Positions 25,629 through 32,890 of a stretch of DNA of 64,000 bases are shown one piece after another; the first letter of the stretch is position 1, and each line of letters begins with the position of its first letter. Made by a program: the position numbers and the translations under genes. The notes under the pieces were generated by a model. That model ran no database searches and had not been told where the DNA came from. It saw only the letters and a program-made list of their open reading frames with translations. Origin of the DNA: Halomonas urmiana (GTDB taxonomy: Bacteria; Pseudomonadota; Gammaproteobacteria; Pseudomonadales; Halomonadaceae); the NCBI RefSeq assembly GCF_005780185.1, contig NZ_VBUI01000012.1, positions 1-64,000 on the forward strand. Reading direction: 5' to 3'.

Positions 25629-27239
25629 TCAGATACCGACGGTGAAGAGGTACAGGGCGATCATGGTGGCGAAGAAGAACACCACCAGCAGCCAGCTCAC
25701 GTTGTCCACCTTGCCGGGCAGCCGCGACCAGCCGCCCTCCTCGGTGGCCAGCCCCTGCTCGCGGAACATCGCCTTCTGCCCCTTGATGGTGTACTCGGAG
25801 TACTCGGCCTGACGGCCGTCCAGCAGCAGGCTGGCCAGCCAGGAGACGGTGATGTTCACGCCGGCGCCGATGGCGCAGAACCAGGGCCAGGTGACCTCAG
25901 TGCTGGTGGCCACGAACCAGACCACCGCAAAGCCCGCCGCGACCCCCACCAGCAGGCCACGCTCGGTGGTGTGCTTGGAGAAGAAGCCCAGGCCGTACAT
26001 GCTCAGCTTGGCGCCGACGAAGTAGGAACCGGCCTTGGTCAGCAACTCGAGCACCGAGCCCTCGTTCTGGGCAAACAGGATCGCCGGGACCACGATCAGC
26101 ACGGCCCAGACCACGGTGAACCACCGCGAGGCCTTGAGGTAGTGCTGGGAGCTGGCGTCCTTGCGGAAGTACTTCTCGTAGAAGTCGACCGTGGTCACGG
26201 TGGCCAGGGAGTTCAGCGCGGAGTCGAGGCTGGACATGGACGCGGCCACCACGGCGGCGGCCACGATGCCCAGCAGCCCCGGCAGGCCGTATTCGGCGGC
26301 GAACTGCAGCACGATGGTGTTGCTGTTCTCGAACTCGCGGCCATCGTAGTAATGGAAGAACAGCACGCCCATCAGCAGGAACAGGAAATAGATAAAGAAG
26401 GCGGCGAAGCCCATGAACATGAAGGACTTCTTGGCGTCGCCGATATTCTTGGCGGCCAGCGCGCGCTGCACCACCATCTGGTTAGCGCCGTAGACGGTGA
26501 CGTGGTAGAGGGTCATCGCGATGACGCCGGACCACACGGTGGCCGACACGCCGAGGTCGAAGGACCAGTCGAGGATATTCATCTTGCCCTTGGCCTGCAG
26601 CGCCTCCAGGGAAGCGCCCAGCGACTCGGGCATGCGATCGATCAGAGCGTAGAAGATGATCACCGCGCCGATCAGCAGGATGACCGCCTGCAGCACGTCG
26701 GTCCAGATCACCGCGGTGATGCCGCCCATCATGGTGTAGACCAGGGCGATCAGCGAGATCACCACGATGGCGGTGACCACGTCGACGCCGGTGATGTAAG
26801 CCATCACCAGGGCCGTCGCGTAGAGCACCGCCGCGGAAGACAGCGCCTGGGTCATCATGAAGATGATCGACATGACGCCGCGGGCCTTCTTGCCGAAGCG
26901 CCGCTCCTGGTACTCGTAGATGGACACGACGCCGCTGTTGTAGAAGAACGGCAGGAACAGCGTGATCACCAGGAAGACCACCAGCGGGTAGTTGATCTGG
27001 ATCATCATCACGCCCATGCCGCTCCCATAGGACCAGGCTGGACCGCCGAGGAAGGACATGGCGCTGACGTAGGTGGCCATCACCGAGAGGCCGATGGCCC
27101 ACCAGGGAGTGGTCTTGTTGCCCAGGTAGTAGTCCTCGGCGCTGTGGACCTTCTTGCTCAGCACCGAACCCATCACCAGGTTCACGAGCAGATAGACGAT
27201 CAGGATCGTCCAGTTGAGTACGCCGAAATTTTCCATCAC
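25629..27239 (-). CDS. Sodium:solute symporter (SSS family)
   Basis: This 536-residue polytopic inner-membrane protein has about 13 membrane segments. Typical SSS features are the N-terminal SAEDYYLGNKTTPWWAIGLS, VMATYVSAMSFLGGPAWSYG (sodium-site region) and VAASMSSLDSALNSLATVTT. It gives the cluster a second uptake route beside the ABC importer. ATG codons at 27239 and 27236 are both possible. It has its own operator at 27298 and is separated from dehydrogenase copy 2 by 165 bp that include that gene's promoter. Confidence 0.92.
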   Translation of the reverse strand: MMENFGVLNWTILIVYLLVNLVMGSVLSKKVHSAEDYYLGNKTTPWWAIGLSVMATYVSAMSFLGGPAWSYGSGMGVMMIQINYPLVVFLVITLFLPFFYNSGVVSIYEYQERRFGKKARGVMSIIFMMTQALSSAAVLYATALVMAYITGVDVVTAIVVISLIALVYTMMGGITAVIWTDVLQAVILLIGAVIIFYALIDRMPESLGASLEALQAKGKMNILDWSFDLGVSATVWSGVIAMTLYHVTVYGANQMVVQRALAAKNIGDAKKSFMFMGFAAFFIYFLFLLMGVLFFHYYDGREFENSNTIVLQFAAEYGLPGLLGIVAAAVVAASMSSLDSALNSLATVTTVDFYEKYFRKDASSQHYLKASRWFTVVWAVLIVVPAILFAQNEGSVLELLTKAGSYFVGAKLSMYGLGFFSKHTTERGLLVGVAAGFAVVWFVATSTEVTWPWFCAIGAGVNITVSWLASLLLDGRQAEYSEYTIKGQKAMFREQGLATEEGGWSRLPGKVDNVSWLLVVFFFATMIALYLFTVGI

Positions 27240-27297
27240 AGGCTTCCGTATCGTTGTCGGAGTGTCGGTCAGGGTGTAAAGCTAAACGTGGCACAAA

Positions 27298-27313
27298 ATG
27301 AATACGTTTGCAA
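27298..27313. promoter_or_regulatory. LacI-type operator upstream of the symporter
   Basis: ATGAATACGTTTGCAA, 59 bp upstream of the symporter start, fits the consensus of the other three sites. The rest of 27240-27451 shows no gene; it contains the symporter promoter region and the 3' flank of LacI gene 2. Confidence 0.68.
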
Positions 27314-27451
27314 AACAGGCCCGAAAGCTGCTGTGACGAGGGGCGTCACCGAGTGGCTAAGAGCAGCATTTCATTTCAATAGGATAGAAATAGCCCCCGG
27401 GGAGGAAGCGAGGCATCGCGACTAGACCAAAGTCTAGCCCCGTCAGCAGAT

Positions 27452-28477
27452 TCAGTCGACGGAAGCGGCCACGGGGCGACGGGCAGTGGCGCGCAGGATC
27501 GGCGTTACCGGCAAGACACGGTGCTCGGCGACGACGGCCTCCTCGCGAATCTGCTTGAGCAGCAGGGTCGTCGCCTCTTCGATCATCTGGTCCACGGGTT
27601 GGCGGACCGTGGTCAGCCGATAGCTCGGCCAGGCAGATACCGGCGTGTCATCGAAGCCGATCACAGAGACGTCCTCGGGCACGCGTAGCCCGAGCTCGTG
27701 GCGCAACGTCTCCAGCACGGCGACCGCCATGTGGTCACTGGCGACGAAGATGGCATCGGGACGGGGAGACATGGCGAACAGCTCACGGGTAGCCTGGCGA
27801 GCCTGCTCGAAGTCGTAGTTGCCATGGACCACGGCATGACAGGTCAGGCCATGGGAGGCTAGCCCATCGACGAAGCCCTGGTGGCGACGCCGGCTGGTAG
27901 ACGACGACTCCAGCCCGGACACGAACGCCGCACGCTGGTGCCCCCCCATGGCCAGATAGCTACCGGCCCAGAAGCCGCCGTGGTAGTTATCGCTGTAGAC
28001 TTGGCTGACGCCCTCGAACGCCACGTTGCGGTTGAGCAGCACCACCGGTACGCCGGTCTCCACGCACTCCTCGGCGAGGGAGGAAGTCAACAGCGCCGAC
28101 ATCATCAGGATGCCATCGACCTGACTCTGCAGGATCCGATCCATGACGCCCGCGAAATCGCCGTCCTCGGGGACCACGAACAGCAGCAAATGGTAGTCCT
28201 CCGCCTGGAAACGCAGCGAGGCCTTCTCGACGGCGAGCGGGTAGAACATGTTGTCCAGCGTCGACAGCACCAGGGCAATGGTGCGTGACGAGCGAGTGAT
28301 CAGGGACCTGGCGATGCTGTTGGGACGGTAGCCAAGCTCCTTGGCGGCCTTCAGCACCTTGCGCCGCGTCTTCTCGGAAATGCTCGCCTTGGGCGAGAAG
28401 CAGCGGCTGACGGCCGACTGGGAGACGCCGGCGAGTTCTGCCACCTCCCGAGATGTCACGGCGGGCTTGCGCTTCAT
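27452..28477 (-). CDS. LacI-family transcriptional regulator 2
   Basis: This 341-residue protein has an N-terminal HTH (TSREVAELAGVSQSAVSRCF), hinge ELGYRPNSIARSLITRSSRT and effector domain (IFVASDHMAVAVLETLRHEL, GLRVPEDVSVIGFDDTPVSA, RLTTVRQPVDQM). The recognition helix SQSAVSR is identical to regulator 1 and the following SPKASIS resembles TPGASVS, so the two paralogues probably share operators. It lies upstream of the symporter in the same orientation. About 218 bp separate it from the MFS gene; they hold a GC-rich hairpin near 28576-28596 but no gene. Confidence 0.9.
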   Translation of the reverse strand: MKRKPAVTSREVAELAGVSQSAVSRCFSPKASISEKTRRKVLKAAKELGYRPNSIARSLITRSSRTIALVLSTLDNMFYPLAVEKASLRFQAEDYHLLLFVVPEDGDFAGVMDRILQSQVDGILMMSALLTSSLAEECVETGVPVVLLNRNVAFEGVSQVYSDNYHGGFWAGSYLAMGGHQRAAFVSGLESSSTSRRRHQGFVDGLASHGLTCHAVVHGNYDFEQARQATRELFAMSPRPDAIFVASDHMAVAVLETLRHELGLRVPEDVSVIGFDDTPVSAWPSYRLTTVRQPVDQMIEEATTLLLKQIREEAVVAEHRVLPVTPILRATARRPVAASVD

Positions 28478-28695
28478 GGGTCATACCTGTTTGAAATCGA
28501 GAGCATCTTACCATCGCTGAGAGTAAAGCAGGGTTTGTCACATTCAAACCCTAGCATGACACGAAACCTCGAAGGGCCCCGCCCGGCAGGGGCTATCGCA
28601 AGGCCTGCACCGGCGGGCAAGCTCTCTCGGCTATGAACCCCCGCCAAGCAATGCCTCCAGGCAGCAGATTCCCTGACACTGGGGGGATAGGCCTG

Positions 28696-29889
28696 TCATT
28701 CATTGCTCTGCAACCGTTCTGGCGAAACGCCGATACCGGCATGGCGCAACATCAAGCAAGTGCCGATGGCCAGCAATATGCTCACTTCAAAGATACTCAC
28801 AAAGGCAAAAAGCGCCGTGGGCCCCCACTGGGCCATGCTGGCCGAGGCCAGAATCGGGGCCGCAACGCCACCGATGGCGTAGCCGATCAACAGTCCGCTG
28901 CTGGCAGCCACCAGCTGTTCAGAGGGCAATCGATCGTGGGCCACGCCGACGCTGGTGGGTTGAATGCAGCCCAGAAGACTGCCCAGAGCCAGGGCCACCA
29001 CTGGCAAGGGGAATGAGGGCTTGGCGCCGACCAGCGACAGGGCCGTGATGGCGACCAGACCGAGCAGCAGCATAAGAACGGTGGTGCGACCGTATCGGTC
29101 CGCCAGGCGGCCGACCGGATATTGCAGCAGCATGCCGCCGAACACCAGCGCCGCCATGAAGATCGAAATCTCGTAAGTGGACAGGCCTGTTTGCCGGCCA
29201 TAAAGGGGTGCAAGATTGTAGAAGGCTCCCACGGCACACCCCGCCCCCACGGCCCCCAGTACACCGACCGGGGCCCGGCGCAACAAGGCCGTCAGTGGCA
29301 TGGTCCGGCTATCGGGCAGAGGAGGGTTTTGTGTTCGAACCCAGGCCAGGGGCAGTGCGCCGAAAGCGCTCAGCAGGGCGGCCATCAGGAAAGCCCGCTG
29401 CGGCTCCTGGGCTGCGAAGTTAATCAACAGCTGGCCCGAGCCCAGTGCCAGGTAGAAGACCATCTGGTGTAATGCCAGTAGTCGGCCCCGGTTTCGAGGA
29501 CCGGCGAAACTGCTCAACCAGCTTTCCAGTACGATCAGCATCACCCCGGCGGCAAAACCGCTGCTCAGGCGCAACAGCCCCCAGAGCTGGGCATCCCCGC
29601 CAAAGGCGTGGAGTATGCCCACCATGGTGGCCAGACTGGCAAAGCCGGCAAAGGCGCGAATATGACCGACATGCCGAATCAATCGCTTACCCTGCCAGCA
29701 GCCCAGGATCAGGCCCACGGAGTAGAAGGCCATCACAGCGCCAATCTCGCCGATGGGAGTGCTCTGATTTGCCAGGGAAAGCGGGATGGCAATGCCGAGC
29801 AGCCCCATGGCCTGCATTTGCGCCAACAGGCTGATGAGGATGGCGGCGATGGTCAGTACTCGCCGGGCGCTGTTCGGGGTATCGCTCAC
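28696..29889 (-). CDS. MFS transporter (YcaD-like)
   Basis: This 397-residue major-facilitator protein has 12 predicted membrane segments. MFS loop motifs are present: LGCWQGKRLIRHVGHIRAF after segment 2 and YPVGRLADRYGRTTVLMLLL after segment 8. The central ESWLSSFAGPRNRGRLLALH is typical of the YcaD group. GTG 29889 (SDTPNSARRVLTIAA) is preferred; the frame extends upstream to 30354, but that stretch is the decayed TRAP gene in other frames. Substrate unknown. A decayed paralogue lies at 30448-31030. Confidence 0.8.
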   Translation of the reverse strand: MSDTPNSARRVLTIAAILISLLAQMQAMGLLGIAIPLSLANQSTPIGEIGAVMAFYSVGLILGCWQGKRLIRHVGHIRAFAGFASLATMVGILHAFGGDAQLWGLLRLSSGFAAGVMLIVLESWLSSFAGPRNRGRLLALHQMVFYLALGSGQLLINFAAQEPQRAFLMAALLSAFGALPLAWVRTQNPPLPDSRTMPLTALLRRAPVGVLGAVGAGCAVGAFYNLAPLYGRQTGLSTYEISIFMAALVFGGMLLQYPVGRLADRYGRTTVLMLLLGLVAITALSLVGAKPSFPLPVVALALGSLLGCIQPTSVGVAHDRLPSEQLVAASSGLLIGYAIGGVAAPILASASMAQWGPTALFAFVSIFEVSILLAIGTCLMLRHAGIGVSPERLQSNE

Positions 29890-30039
29890 TGGGACCGTCC
29901 ATTGGGGAATTCGAGAAGGCGGGTTCGCCTCTGGGAAGTTAAATCGTACTTCGCATGCACTATGACGGCGTTGACGCTCATCAAGGGCTGGCGAGATGGT
30001 GCCGGTGCGCCTGTTTACCCAGACGGAAGGCCGGCACTG

Positions 30040-30350
30040 CCTTCCGCCTCTGGCGACGGTTCGGCGACGAGAGGAAGCCCAGCAGGCGCAGCCGGAACAG
30101 CGACAGCTCGGGCACTGAAGGAGGTGATCAGCATCACCGGGGTGCCGATGAAAGCCATCAGCTGCAGCGCCGGCTAGAACTTCCGGTGGGTGGCCCGGCC
30201 GATGCGACAGGCCACGTACATGTAGAGGATCGGAGCCATCGGCGGACTGTTGGCGCCGATCACCACCGGACAGATGACGATGGCACCGAATGGTCTGGGG
30301 CACCGAAACCGTGCCCCACGTCATGGATATTCTCCGCCGGTAGGCAATGT
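30040..30350 (-). pseudogene. TRAP transporter large-permease C-terminal remnant
   Basis: Read across frames, the minus strand gives VPQTI, then GAIVICPVVIGANSPPMAPI-LYMYVACRIGRATHRKF, a TAG stop, PALQLMAFIGTPVMLITSF, and after a shift PELSLFRLRLLGFL. This order resembles the end of DctM-type TRAP permeases (PPVG.LY.A.RI, then a last membrane helix followed by PELSL). It has at least two frameshifts and one stop, so it is dead. The match is by eye and moderate. The rest of 29890-30447 holds no gene I can support. Confidence 0.4.
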
Positions 30351-30447
30351 TCACCAGCGGTCCTGCCTCACAGGCCCCCTCCCCCTGTCGCCGCGGTGGG
30401 AAACCTCGACCCCGGCCGGGTGACCGACCCAGGCGCCACGCCGGATG

Positions 30448-31030
30448 TTAGGGAGTCTCGGAGGGCCGCTCCTGCAGCGGTTCTTCCCTGTCCGCGGCAT
30501 CCTCTAGCTCCCCCGATGGTGCCCGGCGGGCCTCGCCCGCCGCAAAGGTCACCCCGAGAATGACCCAGCGCCGATCCATGCGCTCGGAGAGTCGCCCCAA
30601 TGGCCATTGCAGCAGGGCTGCCGCCGCAGATCACTGCCCCCATGAACAGGGCAATACGGGCGACAGAAAGGCCGGCGTCGTGGGCATAGACCGCGCCCAT
30701 CCCCATGATGGTGCCGTTGATCAGACCGGCAACGAAGACGCCCCGGGCACCGAACAGCGAGATACGACATAGCCGGCTCACGGACATGCGCGACGCGAGA
30801 CTGACGTCAGGGGCCGGCATGGCGCTGAGCAGCAGCGGTAACAGGGCGACGGAAATCAGGGTCGACGACAGGATGAAGAGATCGGCCTCCGAGGGGGCGG
30901 CCACGTTCAGCAGCAGCTGTCCACCGCCCTGGCCGAGGTACATGACCACCATGCAGACAGCCAGCATACGCCCCCGGGTGAGGTTGGTCGCGCGGTTGTT
31001 CAGCCAGCTCTCGGAGACGATCCTCACCAA
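30448..31030 (-). pseudogene. MFS transporter remnant (YcaD-like), truncated and frameshifted
   Basis: The frame starts abruptly at RIVSESWLNNRATNLTRGRM, which corresponds to the middle of the MFS gene at 28696 (ESWLSSFAGPRNRGRL), continues with MVVMYLGQGGGQLLLN and SLFGARGVFVAGLINGTIMG, and breaks at about 30619. There one extra base separates FMGAVICGG from ALLQWPLGRLSERMDRRWVI in the next frame, which ends at TAA 30448-30450. The N-terminal half is missing and the LysR gene lies there instead. Confidence 0.75.
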
Positions 31031-31929
31031 TCGAACTCTTCACGCAAGCCCTGAACGATATTCTTGACCATCTTGATGACCTCCCTGCCCCCCCGGCTAA
31101 TGGGACGGCTTGTGGTACTGGTCAAGATGGCCTGGCGGGTCAAGACGGGATTGACGATGTGGCTGGCACTCAGGTGCCCTTCTGCCACTTCCTCGAACAC
31201 CGCCTGGGGACTCAAAATGGTGAAACAGTCATGCTGTTTCACCACATCCTTCTGAACCCTCAGCGAATCGGCTTCCAACACAATGTTAAGCCTCACTCCC
31301 TGGCGCTTGGCAGTGTCATCCACCAAGACTCTTAAACCATTGGGATAGATCGGCAAGACCAGTGGCAACCCCTGCAGGGCCTGGAAACCCACGGTCGAGC
31401 CTGTCAATGGGTCACCAAGGGGTGCAACAAGCATCAACCCCGAATCCAGCAGCACCTCTTCCTTTTCCTGCCTGGCCGCGCGATAGCGGCTCAGCACCCC
31501 GATATCCACGTGCCCCGTTGCGACCCAGTGTTCAATCTGGTCACTAAATCCCTCATAGATGCGCAGCTGAATGCCCGGAAACCGCTTCCGGGTCTCGTTA
31601 AACAGCCTTGCCACCAGTGGCGTCGTCATGGATGGCAACACCCCGAGTGTCACGATCCCGGTGGGCGATCCTCCGAGATCACGAAGATCCGAGGCCACCT
31701 CGTCGGCATGGCTGATCAGGCTACGAATGCGGGGCAGCGCCGCCTCTCCCAGTTCGGTCAGGGCAACCCCTCGTCCGGTGCGGTGGAACAACGCTCCTCC
31801 GAGCTCCTCCTCCAGGGCACTGATGGCCCGACTGAGTGACGGCTGGGTGATGCCGAGCTGGGCCGAAGCCTTGGTCAGGCTGCCCGACTCATGGACTCTC
31901 AAGAAAATTTCTAGGTTTTTCAGGTTCAT
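31024..31929 (-). CDS. LysR-family transcriptional regulator
   Basis: This 301-residue protein has the LysR HTH (FLRVHESGSLTKASAQLGIT, QPSLSRAISALEEELGGALF) and a substrate-binding domain (GIVTLGVLPSMTTPLVARLF, HVDIGVLSRYR, GLPLVLPIYPNGLRVLVDDT). It is divergent from the CoA-ligase operon at 32107 across 177 bp that contain two palindromes, the classic arrangement for a LysR activator of the adjacent catabolic operon. The 3' end touches the truncated MFS remnant. Confidence 0.92.
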   Translation of the reverse strand: MNLKNLEIFLRVHESGSLTKASAQLGITQPSLSRAISALEEELGGALFHRTGRGVALTELGEAALPRIRSLISHADEVASDLRDLGGSPTGIVTLGVLPSMTTPLVARLFNETRKRFPGIQLRIYEGFSDQIEHWVATGHVDIGVLSRYRAARQEKEEVLLDSGLMLVAPLGDPLTGSTVGFQALQGLPLVLPIYPNGLRVLVDDTAKRQGVRLNIVLEADSLRVQKDVVKQHDCFTILSPQAVFEEVAEGHLSASHIVNPVLTRQAILTSTTSRPISRGGREVIKMVKNIVQGLREEFDW

Positions 31930-31949
31930 GACCAGATATCCACAAAACG

Positions 31950-31985
31950 CATACCTGGTATGTTCGCCATGCTATTCACAAATAG
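31950..31985. promoter_or_regulatory. Palindromes in the LysR/operon divergent promoter
   Basis: CATACCTGGTATG (31950-31962, perfect 6-1-6, contains the LysR T-N11-A pattern) and CTATTCACAAATAG (31972-31985, 5-4-5). Starts are 22 bp apart, about two helical turns, consistent with recognition and activation sites of one LysR tetramer. Confidence 0.6.
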
Positions 31986-32106
31986 CAAGACCGGGGACCA
32001 TAGTCACCACAGTCCTGATGCAACCGCCACGCTCAACGCGCAGGCCGTGAACCTAACCCTCAGGTCAAAACCTATAAGAAACCACCAGCAATCAAGAGAT
32101 CCGCTC

Positions 32107-32865
32107 ATGTCACAACTTGTAGTCCGGGAAAGCAGAGGCGATATTGCCACTCTCACCCTCAATCGCCCGAGTGTCCTCAATGCGATCAATGGCGCCATGC
32201 GTGATGCCTTGATCGAAGCCTTTCAGGAGCTCAACCAGGACGCCTCGGTGAAAGCCATCGTGCTGACGGGCTCCGGGGATCGGGCCTTCTCCGCCGGCCA
32301 GGACCTGGCCGAGGCCGCCGCCTTCTCGCCCGAAGAGGTGGAGGCCTGGATGACCCACCAGTGCCGACTGTTGCAGGCCATGCGCGACCTCGAGAAGCCA
32401 GCCGTCGCGGCCTTCAACGGCGTGGCGGCAGGCGTCGGTTTCCAGCTTGGCCTGCTGGCGGATCTGCGTGTCGGCTACCCGGACATGCGACTCGGTCAAC
32501 CCGAGGTCAAGGTCGGGCTGGCAAGCATCATGGGCTCCAGCTTGATGGCGCTCCATCTCGGCCATGCCCTCAACAGCGAATTGTCCCTGCTCGGCAATCT
32601 GATCACGGGCCAGCGAGCCCATGATATCGGCCTGCTGAACCGCCTGGTGACCAAGGAGCAAGTAGTAACCACCGCCTGGACGCTGGCAGAAGAGTTCGCC
32701 GCTCTACCGAGCGAAGCCGTGCGTCTCAGCAAACAACGCTTTCGCGCACAGTCACAATCGGCGTTCGATGCCGCCTGTACGGATCTGGTCCGATATCAGT
32801 ACGAACGCTACCTGACAGGAGAGCCTCAGGCCATCATGCAACGCTTCCTGACGAAAAGCGCATAA
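32107..32865 (+). CDS. Enoyl-CoA hydratase/isomerase-family protein 1
   Basis: This 252-residue crotonase-fold protein has an N-terminal IATLTLNRPSVLNAINGAMR, oxyanion-hole segments GSGDRAFSAGQDLAEAAAF and FNGVAAGVGFQLGLLADLRV, and a C-terminal SKQRFRAQ helix. The ATG 32107 follows a purine-rich stretch; the longer frame is not coding. It starts the operon hydratase, CoA ligase, hydratase, aldehyde dehydrogenase, TAXI binding protein. Crotonase proteins hydrate, isomerise or cleave acyl-CoA thioesters; which applies is unknown. Confidence 0.9.
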   Translation: MSQLVVRESRGDIATLTLNRPSVLNAINGAMRDALIEAFQELNQDASVKAIVLTGSGDRAFSAGQDLAEAAAFSPEEVEAWMTHQCRLLQAMRDLEKPAVAAFNGVAAGVGFQLGLLADLRVGYPDMRLGQPEVKVGLASIMGSSLMALHLGHALNSELSLLGNLITGQRAHDIGLLNRLVTKEQVVTTAWTLAEEFAALPSEAVRLSKQRFRAQSQSAFDAACTDLVRYQYERYLTGEPQAIMQRFLTKSA

Positions 32866-32890
32866 TTTCCCTTCAGAGCACAGTATTCTC

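Noticed and set aside
24111..27425. A 1104-codon open frame on the plus strand
   Set aside because: It is antisense to the dehydrogenase copy 2 and the symporter, is low-complexity His/Gly/Asp/Gln-rich as expected for the reverse of GC-rich codons, and has no family motif.
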